64,000 bases of DNA from Spiribacter salinus M19-40. GTDB taxonomy: Bacteria; Pseudomonadota; Gammaproteobacteria; Nitrococcales; Nitrococcaceae. The stretch lies in contig NC_021291.1 in NCBI RefSeq assembly GCF_000319575.2, positions 620,001-684,000 on the forward strand, in the 5' to 3' direction. A model generated the notes under the pieces. It had not been told where the DNA came from and searched no databases. It saw only the letters and a program-made list of their open reading frames with translations. Positions 30,632 to 39,557 of this stretch are shown here, in pieces (positions within the stretch are counted from its first letter, which is position 1; every line of letters begins with the position of its first letter). A program made the position numbers and the translations under genes.

Positions 30632-32746
30632 GTGACTCCAACCGCCGTCAAGAAATCTTTCCAGTTCGGTGAGCAGACCGTCACGCTGGAAACTGGGAAA
30701 ATCGCGCGCCAGGCAACCGGCGCTGTCCTCGTCAATATGGCCGATACCGTGGTGCTCGTCACCGTGGTGGGCAAACGCGAAGAGGTGCCAGGCCGCAGCT
30801 TCCTGCCCTTGACGGTGAACTACCAGGAGCGCACCTACGCGGCCGGTAAGATTCCCGGCGGTTTTTTCAAGCGCGAGGGACGGCCTTCCGAGAAAGAGAC
30901 GCTGGTCTGTCGGTTGATTGACCGGCCGATTCGTCCGCTCTTCCCAGCCGGTTTCTCCAACGAGGTGCAGGTGGTCGCGACAGTGATCTCGCTGAATCCG
31001 GAGGTCGATCCGGATATCCCCGCCATGATCGGCACTTCGGCTGCGCTTGCCATCTCGGGTATTCCTTTTGACGGCCCGATCGGTGCGGCCCGCGTGGGCT
31101 ATCACAATGGGGATTTCCTGCTGAACCCCACGCTAAGCCAACTTGAAGAATCCCAGCTGGATCTGGTGGTTGCGGGCACGAATGATGCCGTCCTGATGGT
31201 GGAGTCGGAGGCAGACCGTCTGCCTGAGCAGACCATGCTGGATGCCGTTCTCTACGGCCATGAGCAGATGCAGACGGCGATTACCGCGATCAACGAACTC
31301 GCTGCCGAGACAGGTAAGCCGCGCTGGGATTGGGTTGCGCCGGCTGCCGATGAAACACTCGCAGAGCGTGTACGCGCACATGCTGAGGCCCCGCTGACCG
31401 AGGCCTACGGTGTGGCCGATAAGCAGGCGCGTCAGGAAGCGATTGCCCAGGTCCGCGCCCAAGTCAACGAAGCGCTGGTCGCGACCGAAGAGGGTGGCGA
31501 AGGCTGGTCGGCTGATGGGGTGGGTGAGGCCTTCAAGGGCCTGGAGAAAAAGATTGTTCGCGGTCGTATTCTGGCCGGGGAGCCCCGAATCGACGGACGT
31601 GATCAGCACACGGTGCGACCGATCGATATCGAAGTGGGCACGCTGCCACGGACGCATGGCTCGGCCATCTTTACCCGTGGTGAGACCCAGGCCATTGTGG
31701 TGACCACGCTGGGCACCGGCCGTGACGCGCAGGTCATCGACGCCATCGAGGGCGAGCGTCGCGAGCCCTTCATGCTGCACTACAACTTCCCGCCGTACTG
31801 TGTGGGTGAGACTGGGTTCATGGGGACGCCCAAGCGCCGTGAGATCGGCCATGGCAAGCTCGCCAAGCGCGGTATCGAAGCGGTCATGCCTGCCCCGGAG
31901 GACTGTCCTTATGTCGTCCGCGTGGTCTCGGAGATCACCGAGTCCAATGGTTCAAGCTCTATGGCCTCGGTGTGTGGCACCAGTCTCTCGCTCATGGATG
32001 CGGGTATTCCGATCAAGGCGCCTGTTGCGGGTATCGCCATGGGTCTGATCAAGGAAGGCGATGACTTTGCCGTATTAACGGATATCCTGGGCGACGAGGA
32101 CCACCTCGGCGATATGGACTTCAAAGTGGCTGGCTCGGAGAACGGCGTCACTGCTTTGCAGATGGATATCAAGATTAACGGCATCACCCGCGAAATCATG
32201 GAACAGGCCCTGGGCCAGGCCCGTGACGGTCGCCTGCATATCCTGGGCCGGATGAACGAGGTGATTGGTGAGCATCGCGAAGAGATGTCGGCCTACGCGC
32301 CGCGCCTGATCACCCTGCGCATCGACCCGGAGAAGATCCGTGACGTCATTGGCAAGGGCGGCGCGACGATTCGCCAGCTCACCGAGGAAACGGGTACGAC
32401 GATCGACATCACTGACGACGGTACGGTCACCATTGGTTCAGTGGATAAGGCAGCGGGTGAGGAGGCCCGGCGCCGCATCGAACTGCTGACCGCTGACGTC
32501 GAGGTCGGCCAGGTCTACGAAGGCAAGGTCAACAAGCTCATGGACTTCGGAGCGTTTGTGAACATCCTGCCTGGGCGTGATGGCCTCGTTCACATCTCGC
32601 AGATCTCCCATCGCCGTGTCGAAAGCGTTGGCGACGAGCTAAGCGAGGGGCAGAGCGTTCAGGTGAAGGTGCTTGAGGTGGATCGGCAGGGCCGGATTCG
32701 CCTGAGTATTAAAGCGCTTGAAGAAGAAGAGGGCGTCGAGAGCTAA
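30632..32746 (+). CDS. pnp: Polyribonucleotide nucleotidyltransferase (PNPase)
   Basis: Phosphorolytic 3'-5' exoribonuclease, a component of the RNA degradosome. It has 704 residues: two RNase PH domains separated by an alpha-helical linker (first core [17 protein letters not shown]; second [18 protein letters not shown] and [13 protein letters not shown]), then KH ([20 protein letters not shown]) and S1 ([21 protein letters not shown]) domains. The start is GTG at 30632, 7 bases after AGGGGTGA. Its stop codon overlaps the stop of the convergent gene. Confidence 0.97.
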   Translation: MTPTAVKKSFQFGEQTVTLETGKIARQATGAVLVNMADTVVLVTVVGKREEVPGRSFLPLTVNYQERTYAAGKIPGGFFKREGRPSEKETLVCRLIDRPIRPLFPAGFSNEVQVVATVISLNPEVDPDIPAMIGTSAALAISGIPFDGPIGAARVGYHNGDFLLNPTLSQLEESQLDLVVAGTNDAVLMVESEADRLPEQTMLDAVLYGHEQMQTAITAINELAAETGKPRWDWVAPAADETLAERVRAHAEAPLTEAYGVADKQARQEAIAQVRAQVNEALVATEEGGEGWSADGVGEAFKGLEKKIVRGRILAGEPRIDGRDQHTVRPIDIEVGTLPRTHGSAIFTRGETQAIVVTTLGTGRDAQVIDAIEGERREPFMLHYNFPPYCVGETGFMGTPKRREIGHGKLAKRGIEAVMPAPEDCPYVVRVVSEITESNGSSSMASVCGTSLSLMDAGIPIKAPVAGIAMGLIKEGDDFAVLTDILGDEDHLGDMDFKVAGSENGVTALQMDIKINGITREIMEQALGQARDGRLHILGRMNEVIGEHREEMSAYAPRLITLRIDPEKIRDVIGKGGATIRQLTEETGTTIDITDDGTVTIGSVDKAAGEEARRRIELLTADVEVGQVYEGKVNKLMDFGAFVNILPGRDGLVHISQISHRRVESVGDELSEGQSVQVKVLEVDRQGRIRLSIKALEEEEGVES

Positions 32747-34836
32747 AAGGCGCGCTGCTGCCGACGGAATTCGATCATGCGCTCTTGAGCCGTGATCGCC
32801 TCACTCAGGGTGCGAATGGACTCGCCCGGTAGCAGGTCAATCAGTCGCATGAAGATCTCGGCGGTGGTCAGAGAATCGCCGAGGGCTGTATGCCGGCCAC
32901 CAACGCCTACCCCCAGTCGCTCGGCAATGCTCTCCATGGTGTGCTCACCGGTGTGATCGTGCAGCATTATCGACAATAGCAAGGCGTCTAGCGTCGGGTT
33001 ATCGAACCGGACCCCGGTGACGCGTTGCTTGAGCTTGAGGAACCGCAAGTCGAAAGCCGTGTTAAAGCCGACCAGCACGGCGTTGCCGGCAAATGCGTGA
33101 AACCGGCGGATCACCTCCTCGACCGGCGGTGCTTCCATTACATCCTCATCGTAAATGCCATGGATACTGCTCGCGAGCGCGGGGATCGGGCGCCCGGGAT
33201 TGGCGAGCAGTTCGAACGTCTCACCATGCATGACCTGGCCGCGATGAATACGGACCGCGCCAATCGAGACAATTTCATCGCCTCGGCTTGGCTCCAGTCC
33301 CGTGGTCTCACAATCGAATACCACATAGTCCAGGGTCTCGAGTGATGCATCCGCTGTATCACCGAGCGGTCTGTCGGCGTCTTCGATTGCGAAGTCGTAA
33401 TACTCTGGCCGCGCCGGCACCGTCTCGACCACGGTTGCCTTCTTGGGCGCGCCGGGCAGGGGTAGCCGAAGCATCGCCCGGCCTTCTTTGGAGAGATCCG
33501 GTTGGCTCCAGGCAGTCGTGTCATGTCGCTGCAGCACTTCTCGCAGGCTCACGGTGCCACCGACATCCTCCAGGCCAGCGTCCAGCCAGTGATCCAGCTG
33601 ATCTGCCGCAATGACATCCCCTGACCAGTTCAGGTCAACGTAGACCAGGCTGCCTTCTTCCCGGCCACTCAGGGCCAGCGCTGTGACCCCGAGCTCTTCT
33701 CTCAGCCGTGCAAGCAGGGCCTCAATGACCCGAGAAAGCAGGTAGGGCTCGGCTGATAGCCAGACATCAGCTCGGCACTGCAAGCGCGGGATCACCTCCG
33801 CTGCAACGCTGACTTTGATGCCCTCGATGAGACTGCCCAGATGGACGTCTTCCAGACGCCAGTTGTCAGTCACCACGGAAGCGGTTTCATCAGAGAGTGT
33901 CGTGAAGCGGTGGGTTAACTTTTCGTTCTCTTCAGCGATGATACGGGCGAATTGCTCTGTTTGCTCATGCAGACCCTCCTCTTGTGCAAGCCGCAGGCTT
34001 TCCGTGGCGGCATTGAGGCTGGTGAGGGGATTGCGGAGGCTTTCCACCGCGTCGCGTAGTGCCTGCTCTCGGCGCAGTGTTTCGCGTGTTTGCCGCGAGA
34101 CGTCTTGCAGCGTCATCACAAAACCGGAGGTCTCGGGATCATCGGTGACCAGGCGTGCAACCCGGCAGCGCAATAGCCGCTCCCCACTCGCCGTGGCGCA
34201 GACCAGTTCGGCATCCGCCGGTGCGGCGTTTTCGTTCGTGGGGACAAGGAGACGGAGGGTGTGATTCAACGGTCCCTCGTTGAGCACCTCGCTGATATTG
34301 CGGCCAAGCCCCAGTGCGGGCTCGCTGGACAGGAGATCGCGGGTGGTCCGGTTGTACAGCTGAATCCGCCCCTCCCGGTCACACACCATCACCCCGTCCC
34401 GGATCTCCCGGAGAATGGTCTCAAGTCGGGTCCGGCGGGCCTCGACTTTGGTGGCCACTGCCTGAGCCGCTTCGTCCATGTCCTGCTGGTTTCTGACCAG
34501 CGCGCTCCCGAGTTGCTCGAGGGTATCGGGCAGGCGGTCAAGCCAGTGCCGGCCGCTAATCTCGAGGTGATGCTGGGGGTTGGAGCTTGCAAGAATATCG
34601 GCGCCGCGCGCTGTAGCGACCAGTGGTCGAGCCAGGCGGCGATCGATAATTATGCCCGTCACAAGCAGTCCCGCCAGGCTGATGAGCCAGGCTGTGATGA
34701 GTGCGCCGCCTGCCGATGAACCCTGCGCCCGGTTCATGGTGGCCAGGCCAGCCATCAGGACGCTCTGTCCTGCGCCGACGACACCGATGACGGCCCAGAG
34801 CCGCTTTCTTAACCGCGGCAGCCGATAGGCCCGCAC
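32743..34836 (-). CDS. Membrane pseudo-histidine-kinase fused to DEDDh 3'-5' exonuclease
   Basis: A 697-residue fusion. Two N-terminal helices (about 13-34 and 44-65) are followed by a HAMP-like linker, a coiled region and a PAS domain (about 137-245, [18 protein letters not shown]). Next is a kinase-like core in which the expected phosphoacceptor His is Glu265 ([12 protein letters not shown]) and the ATP-binding N and G boxes are not recognisable. The C-terminal 200 residues are a DnaQ/epsilon-like exonuclease with all DEDDh residues visible: D508 and E510 (FDCETTGL), D596 (FNTAFDLRF), H649 and D654 (HTALGDS). Such fusions are known in gammaproteobacteria next to DUF294 and symporter genes, but their job is not established. 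The response regulator gene lies 2 bases upstream, so the two are co-transcribed. Replicative epsilon is unlikely given the membrane anchor. Confidence 0.85.
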   Translation of the reverse strand: MRAYRLPRLRKRLWAVIGVVGAGQSVLMAGLATMNRAQGSSAGGALITAWLISLAGLLVTGIIIDRRLARPLVATARGADILASSNPQHHLEISGRHWLDRLPDTLEQLGSALVRNQQDMDEAAQAVATKVEARRTRLETILREIRDGVMVCDREGRIQLYNRTTRDLLSSEPALGLGRNISEVLNEGPLNHTLRLLVPTNENAAPADAELVCATASGERLLRCRVARLVTDDPETSGFVMTLQDVSRQTRETLRREQALRDAVESLRNPLTSLNAATESLRLAQEEGLHEQTEQFARIIAEENEKLTHRFTTLSDETASVVTDNWRLEDVHLGSLIEGIKVSVAAEVIPRLQCRADVWLSAEPYLLSRVIEALLARLREELGVTALALSGREEGSLVYVDLNWSGDVIAADQLDHWLDAGLEDVGGTVSLREVLQRHDTTAWSQPDLSKEGRAMLRLPLPGAPKKATVVETVPARPEYYDFAIEDADRPLGDTADASLETLDYVVFDCETTGLEPSRGDEIVSIGAVRIHRGQVMHGETFELLANPGRPIPALASSIHGIYDEDVMEAPPVEEVIRRFHAFAGNAVLVGFNTAFDLRFLKLKQRVTGVRFDNPTLDALLLSIMLHDHTGEHTMESIAERLGVGVGGRHTALGDSLTTAEIFMRLIDLLPGESIRTLSEAITAQERMIEFRRQQRAF

Positions 34837-34838
34837 CC

Positions 34839-35213
34839 TTAGGCGGCCTCGCTAACCAGCTCCCGCACCCTGCCCAGTACTGCGGCCGGGTTAAATGGCT
34901 TGACGATGAAATCGACAGCACCCAGTGACAGCGCTTTTTCGCGCTCCACCTCGAGCCCTCGGGTCGTCAGCATCAGCACTGGCAGGTTTTCGAACCCGGG
35001 CAATGCCAGCAGACTCTGGCAGAGGTCGTAGCCACTGCGGTCGGACAGCACGGCATCCATGAGTACGAGATCTGGGCAGAAGTCGTTCACCGATGCCATG
35101 GCCTCTTCATAACCGCATGCGCTATGCACTGAAAAGCCGGCGTGTCCAAGCAGGAAACTTAACGACGCAGCGATGTTGGCCTCGCTGTCGACGATCAAGA
35201 TATTTTTGATCAT
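34839..35213 (-). CDS. Single-domain response regulator (REC only)
   Basis: A 124-residue CheY-like receiver with no output domain. The phosphoacceptor is D53 (LVLMDAVLSD), with the switch Thr in LMLTTRG and the invariant Lys in FIVKPFNP. The N-terminal acid pocket reads VDSE: D9 is present but the second acidic residue is Ser10, so Mg binding and phosphorylation may be altered. The ATG at 35213 lies 2 bases upstream of the pseudo-kinase/exonuclease gene in the same direction, so the products probably work together. Partner and output are unknown. Confidence 0.9.
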   Translation of the reverse strand: MIKNILIVDSEANIAASLSFLLGHAGFSVHSACGYEEAMASVNDFCPDLVLMDAVLSDRSGYDLCQSLLALPGFENLPVLMLTTRGLEVEREKALSLGAVDFIVKPFNPAAVLGRVRELVSEAA

Positions 35214-35223
35214 ATGACTCCGC

Positions 35224-35270
35224 TACCCAGTGGGTAACGCCTCCTCCTCTCTCTACCCCAGTATAGGGTA
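35224..35270. promoter_or_regulatory. Twin TACCC/GGGTA inverted repeats (operator-like)
   Basis: Two inverted repeats with the same arms lie in the divergent gap: TACCC-AGT-GGGTA at 35224-35236 and TACCC-CAGTATA-GGGTA at 35254-35270. Their centres are 32 bases apart, about three helical turns. The second exactly encloses the predicted -10 of the leftward promoter and the first lies in its leader. They look like sites for a dimeric regulator; none is identified. Confidence 0.4.
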
Positions 35271-35290
35271 TTCCGGTGGGGGTTTGTCGA
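35260..35290 (-). promoter_or_regulatory. Predicted sigma70 promoter for response regulator-exonuclease operon
   Basis: On the minus strand TCGACA (35290-35285) and TATACT (35265-35260) each match consensus at 5 of 6 positions; the 19-base spacer is longer than ideal. Transcription would start near 35253, about 40 bases before the regulator ATG. Confidence 0.4.
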
Positions 35291-35336
35291 GGTAATCTAC
35301 TGACCTCCATCGAAAAAGGATCATCAGGAGGGCTGG

Positions 35337-37241
35337 ATGGCAGATGCCATGCCCGATTCGGAAGTCGGCCAGATCGCCCGGGAGTTTCTCAGTTCGCACG
35401 CGCCGTTCGATCGATTCTCGGCGCGGCTACGGCAATACTTCCTTGACCACTGTGAAATGCGCCGATACGAGGCGGGTGAGCGGATTCTGGATCCTGGTTT
35501 CGGCCAGGTGGGTTACCTCCACCTCATTGCCGGTGGTCGTGTCGATGCTGAGCGCCCGGGGGTTGGTGAGGAGGGCGTCGAGCAATTCGAACTCGAAGCC
35601 GGTGATAACTTCCCGATGGCCGCACTGCTTGGTGAGCGGGCGACCCGCACGGTCTACACCGCGGGGACCGCCGTGGTGTGCTTGCGCCTGCCGCGATCGG
35701 CTTTCAAACAATTACTAGCGGAGAGTGCCGCATTCCGGGACTTTTGTCTGCGGGGCGTGAGCAGTTTGCTCGATCAGGTGCAGCGGGATATTCAGCAACA
35801 CGCGGCGGGTAATCTCGGCGGTGACTCGTCACTGGATACGCCGCTGGGCCAGATGATGCACATTAATCCAGTGTCTTGCGGGCCAGACACCGCGGTGCGG
35901 GAAGTCGTGGAAATCATGCATGCCCGCAAAGTCGGCAGCATGCTCATTACCGATGAGCGGCGCCAACCCCTCGGAATCTTCACGCTGCACGACTTGCGCT
36001 CAGTGATTGCCCGATCCGAAGACCTGGAACAACCCATCCAACAGGTCATGACCGCGCAACCTTGCACCCTCAGCACCGATACGTATGCCTTCGAGGCCGT
36101 TGTTGAAATGGCGCGCCGTAATATTCGGCACATGATCATCACGGAGCCTGCGGGAGGCGTCGCTGGCGTGATTTCCGAGCGCGATGTCTTTGCCCTCCAG
36201 CGAATTAACCTGGTTCATCTGGCCCGCGCCATCACGGGCGCGGGAGATGTGGACGCCCTGGTTAGGGCGCGGGGTGACGTCGGTGCGTTGATCGATACCA
36301 TGATGGCGCATGGTGCGGGGGTTGAGCAGATTACCCGGATCATTACGCTTTTAAATGACCGCACCGTTGCCCGCGCGATTGAGCTCTGCCTTGAGGATGC
36401 AGATGACCCCGGCGTGGCATTTACCTGGATTGCCTTTGGTAGCGAGGGGCGCAGTGAGCAGACGCGTGTCACGGATCAGGACAATGCCATGTTGTTCGAT
36501 CCTGGGGCAGAGGCTGAGGATGAGGTCAGGGCACGGCTGCTACCGCTGGCGCGCCGCATTAATGAGGTGCTCGATCAGTGCGGCTTCACGCTGTGCACGG
36601 GCAATGTCATGGCCAGTAATCCGGCCTTGTGCCTGAGCTTTGCCGAGTGGGAGCAGCTGTTTCGGGGCATGGTCGAGAGCGCGACACCACAGAACTTGCT
36701 CAAATCGACGATTTATTTTGATTTTCGCACCATCTGGGGAGATACCGCAGCGGGCGAGGCATTGCATCGGCGCGTGGTCGAAATCGCCGCGCATAACAGC
36801 TTGTTCCTGCACACGATGGCGGGCAACTGCATGGCCATCAAACCGCCATTGGCCATGTTCCGTGACTTCGCCACGGAAAAGGATGCCGATGGCACGCATC
36901 GACTGGATCTGAAGGTTCGTGGCCTCACCCCCTTTGTCGACGCGGCGCGTGTGCTGGCTCTCGAGAGCGGCATTCTGGAGGCCAATACACCAAAGCGGCT
37001 GCGGGCGCTGGTAAAAGCGGGCATTTTAAGCGACGAGGATGCCGGGGCCTTTGAGCGCTCATTTGCGTTTGTTCAGTTGCTGCGGATGCGTGAGCATCAG
37101 CGTCAGTCCGCAGCCGGTGAGCCGATGAACAATCGTCTCGACCCGGAAGATTTGAACCCGATGGACCGCCGCATTCTGAAAGAGGCCTTTCGGGAGGCCC
37201 GGCGGTTGCAGAAAAAGCTCGAGGTTCGCTACCAGCTCTAG
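35337..37241 (+). CDS. cNMP-binding/CBS/DUF294 nucleotidyltransferase-like signalling protein
   Basis: A 634-residue cytoplasmic protein. An N-terminal cyclic-nucleotide-binding-like domain (about 20-140) is followed by a pair of CBS domains (about 172-290, MHINPVSCGPDTAVREVVEIM and VMTAQPCTLSTDT). A DUF294 nucleotidyltransferase domain has GSEGRSEQ at 368-375 and D380/D382 (TDQDNAM), matching the GSxGRxE...DxD catalytic pattern of the GlnD/KNTase superfamily. A DUF294 C-terminal helical domain ends it. The ATG at 35337 is 4 bases after AGGAGGG. Divergent from the regulator/exonuclease operon and convergent with the symporter. Probably senses nucleotides and modifies or controls a partner, perhaps the neighbouring transporter; substrate unknown. 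Confidence 0.85.
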   Translation: MADAMPDSEVGQIAREFLSSHAPFDRFSARLRQYFLDHCEMRRYEAGERILDPGFGQVGYLHLIAGGRVDAERPGVGEEGVEQFELEAGDNFPMAALLGERATRTVYTAGTAVVCLRLPRSAFKQLLAESAAFRDFCLRGVSSLLDQVQRDIQQHAAGNLGGDSSLDTPLGQMMHINPVSCGPDTAVREVVEIMHARKVGSMLITDERRQPLGIFTLHDLRSVIARSEDLEQPIQQVMTAQPCTLSTDTYAFEAVVEMARRNIRHMIITEPAGGVAGVISERDVFALQRINLVHLARAITGAGDVDALVRARGDVGALIDTMMAHGAGVEQITRIITLLNDRTVARAIELCLEDADDPGVAFTWIAFGSEGRSEQTRVTDQDNAMLFDPGAEAEDEVRARLLPLARRINEVLDQCGFTLCTGNVMASNPALCLSFAEWEQLFRGMVESATPQNLLKSTIYFDFRTIWGDTAAGEALHRRVVEIAAHNSLFLHTMAGNCMAIKPPLAMFRDFATEKDADGTHRLDLKVRGLTPFVDAARVLALESGILEANTPKRLRALVKAGILSDEDAGAFERSFAFVQLLRMREHQRQSAAGEPMNNRLDPEDLNPMDRRILKEAFREARRLQKKLEVRYQL

Positions 37242-37245
37242 TCAT

Positions 37246-37285
37246 AAAAAAACCCCGGGATGGCCACGCCACCCCGGGGTTTTTT
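37246..37285. terminator. Bidirectional intrinsic terminator
   Basis: A 13-bp inverted repeat AAAAAACCCCGGG/CCCGGGGTTTTTT with a 13-base loop sits between the convergent DUF294 gene and symporter gene. The A and T tracts make it work in both directions. Confidence 0.85.
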
Positions 37286-37322
37286 AGTGCGTCCGTTTGG
37301 ACGCGGTTAACGGATCCGCTGG

Positions 37323-39077
37323 TTATGAAGCCCGCGGCACCCGAATGCTCTCGACGAGCTCCTGAATCTCCTTCGGCGGCGGTGCCGTCATTCGAGAGAC
37401 CAGCAGCGCAAAGAACACGTTGATGATGGCACCGACAGCACCAATCGACTGCGGCCCAATGCCCATGACCCAGAACTCCGGCGTATCCGGCAGCATGTTC
37501 GTGCCCGGTACAAAGAACCAGCCCTTGTAGACGAACACGTAGATCAGGGTGAAGCTCAGGCCCGTGATCATGCCTGCCATCGCACCGGCGCTGTTCATGC
37601 GCCGGCTGAAGATGCCGAGCATGAGGACCGGGAACAGTGACGAGGCTGCCAGACCGAAGGCGAGGGCAACCACCTGTGCCGCGAACCCAGGTGGGTTCAG
37701 GCCCAGATAACCCGCCACCACGATGGCACCCGCCATCGCGATTCGCGCCGATAGCAGTTCACCCTTTTCGCTGATGCCGGGGTTGATCACACCCTTGATC
37801 AGGTCATGCGATATGGCGGAAGAAATTGCCATCAACAAGCCAGCTGCCGTTGACAGCGCAGCCGCCAGGCCACCGGCCACCGTCAGGGCAATCACCCAGG
37901 CGGGAAGCTGTGCGATCTCCGGGTTCGCCATCACCATGATGTCGCGGTCAACGCTGAGCTCGTTGCCTTCCCAGCCATATTCCTCGGCCGTCGGCGCAAA
38001 GTCCTCGTTGTCAGCGTTGTAGTACTGGATCCGGCCATCGTCGTTTTTGTCTTCAAAACCAAGTAGGCCAGTCTCCTCCCAGCGGGAGAACCACTCTGGT
38101 ACGTCCTCATAGGCCAGGTTGCCTTCTTCAGCGCCGATCTCGCCCGGCTGTACCGTGTTGATCAGGTTGTAGAAGGACATGGCGCCCACGGCGGGTGCCG
38201 TGGTGTAGAGGATGGCGATGAAGATCAGCGTCCAACCGGCTGACAGGCGGGCATCACGCACACGCGGTACGGTGAAGAACCGAATGATGACGTGGGGTAG
38301 ACCCGCTGTACCGATCATCAGCGACATGGTCAGGAAGAACATGTTGAGCGTGGTGCCCTTCATGATCGTGTACTGACTAAAGCCAAGATCGACGAGGATG
38401 TTATCGAGACGCTCAAGCAGGAAAGTCCCGTCGGCGACCGTGCCACCCAAGCCCAGCTGGGGCAGGGGGTTGCCAGTGATGGCCAGCGAGATGAACACCG
38501 CTGGGATCGTGTAGGCAAAGATCATCACGCAGTACTGCGCAATCTGGGTATAGGTAATACCCTTCATACCGCCGAACACCGCGTAGATGAACACAATGGC
38601 CATACCCGAGAGCAGCCCGATTTCGTAGCTTGTCTCCAGGAAGCGCGAGAACGCCACGCCGATGCCGCGCATCTGACCGATGACATATGTCACCGAAGCC
38701 ACGATCAACGCAACGACCGCAATGACGCGTGCTGGCTTGGAGTAGAACCGGTCACCGATGAACTCGGGCACCGTAAACTTCCCGAACTTGCGCAAGTACG
38801 GCGCAAGTAGCAGGGCAAGCAGCACATAGCCACCCGTCCATCCCATGAGATAGACCGAGGCGTCATAGCCCAGGAAGGCGATCAGTCCGGCCATCGAAAT
38901 GAACGAGGCCGCCGACATCCAGTCGGCTGCCGTGGCCATGCCGTTGGCGATCGGGTTGACGCCCTTGCCGGCGACGTAGAACTCGCCGGTGCTTCCGGCT
39001 TTCGCCCAGATGGCGATGCCGATGTACAGCGCGAAGGTCGCGCCGACAATCAGATAGGTAGTTAATGTAAGACCCAT
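37323..39077 (-). CDS. Sodium:solute symporter, large subunit (VC_2705-like, acetate permease-related)
   Basis: A 584-residue SSS-family transporter with about 13 helices. Conserved features are FYVAGKGVNPIANGMATAAD, MSAASFISMAGLIAFLGYD and ALSTAAGLLMAISSAISHDL, all shared with ActP. It differs from ActP by a long acidic extracytoplasmic loop at about 312-378, which includes an EF-hand-like DKNDDGRIQYYN segment (343-354). This loop, with a DUF4212 small-subunit gene 18 bases upstream, marks the VC_2705 subfamily (two-component SSS). The substrate is likely a small monocarboxylate such as acetate, inferred from the neighbouring acs. Sodium coupling suits a halophile. Confidence 0.88.
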   Translation of the reverse strand: MGLTLTTYLIVGATFALYIGIAIWAKAGSTGEFYVAGKGVNPIANGMATAADWMSAASFISMAGLIAFLGYDASVYLMGWTGGYVLLALLLAPYLRKFGKFTVPEFIGDRFYSKPARVIAVVALIVASVTYVIGQMRGIGVAFSRFLETSYEIGLLSGMAIVFIYAVFGGMKGITYTQIAQYCVMIFAYTIPAVFISLAITGNPLPQLGLGGTVADGTFLLERLDNILVDLGFSQYTIMKGTTLNMFFLTMSLMIGTAGLPHVIIRFFTVPRVRDARLSAGWTLIFIAILYTTAPAVGAMSFYNLINTVQPGEIGAEEGNLAYEDVPEWFSRWEETGLLGFEDKNDDGRIQYYNADNEDFAPTAEEYGWEGNELSVDRDIMVMANPEIAQLPAWVIALTVAGGLAAALSTAAGLLMAISSAISHDLIKGVINPGISEKGELLSARIAMAGAIVVAGYLGLNPPGFAAQVVALAFGLAASSLFPVLMLGIFSRRMNSAGAMAGMITGLSFTLIYVFVYKGWFFVPGTNMLPDTPEFWVMGIGPQSIGAVGAIINVFFALLVSRMTAPPPKEIQELVESIRVPRAS

Positions 39078-39095
39078 GTCGACTCTCCCCTCTCG

Positions 39096-39362
39096 TTATT
39101 CTTCGTGGACGTCGTACTTTCGATCCAACGCGTTCATCTTGAACACGTAGGTGAAAATGAGCGCGATGAAAATGTAGATCGAACCCTGTTGGGCAAACCA
39201 GAACCCCAGGGGATAGCCGGCGATCACGATATTATTGAGAACCGGGGCAAGTATGATCCCGAGTCCGTAGGCAACGACAAACCAGATCACCAGCAGCGTG
39301 ATCAGGAGTCTGACGTTCTCCTTCCAATAGGCCTTTGCGGCCTCTTCTTTGCCTGAAGCCAT
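39096..39362 (-). CDS. DUF4212 sodium:solute symporter small subunit
   Basis: An 88-residue membrane protein with two helices (LLITLLVIWFVVAYGLGIIL and FWFAQQGSIYIFIALIFTYVF), matching the DUF4212 family found almost always next to VC_2705-type symporters. It probably pairs with the large subunit. ATG 39362 (MASGKEEAAKAYW) has a near-perfect AGGAGGAG with 8-base spacing; an upstream ATG at 39389 would add nine residues but lacks such a site. It is first in the symporter operon and is preceded by a sigma54-like promoter. Confidence 0.88.
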   Translation of the reverse strand: MASGKEEAAKAYWKENVRLLITLLVIWFVVAYGLGIILAPVLNNIVIAGYPLGFWFAQQGSIYIFIALIFTYVFKMNALDRKYDVHEE

Positions 39363-39427
39363 TGGCTTTGCTCCTCCTGCAGACGTCATTGTTATCGAGT
39401 GGGCAAGCCCAACTCACTCATTAGCTA

Positions 39428-39443
39428 TGCAAGAACCGTGCAA
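39428..39443 (-). promoter_or_regulatory. Sigma54-like (-24/-12) promoter for DUF4212-symporter operon
   Basis: On the minus strand the sequence TTGCACGGTTCTTGCA fits the sigma54 consensus TGGCACG-N4-TTGCW except for one base (G-25 to T); spacing between the -24 and -12 elements is exact. Transcription would start near 39417, leaving a 55-base leader before ATG 39362. A sigma54 activator (CbrB-like) is encoded 2 kb upstream on the same strand. Confidence 0.5.
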
Positions 39444-39475
39444 GCTTGTTCTTTTGCCTTTTTGACCAGAATCCC

Positions 39476-39511
39476 CCGTGGGACGGGCTTTGGCTGTATG
39501 CCGCCCCACGG
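39476..39511 (-). repeat. 11-bp inverted repeat upstream of sigma54-like promoter
   Basis: Arms CCGTGGGACGG (39476-39486) and CCGCCCCACGG (39501-39511) around a 14-base loop. On the minus strand all 11 pairs form (one G-U wobble). No T run follows in either direction, so it is not a standard terminator. It is centred about 77 bases upstream of the predicted start, where enhancer sites of sigma54 activators often lie; it could also be an acs 3' stem. Confidence 0.5.
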
Positions 39512-39557
39512 AGTCATTACAAAACGTTACCAAACGTAGCGATTGGTGATCCGTTCC

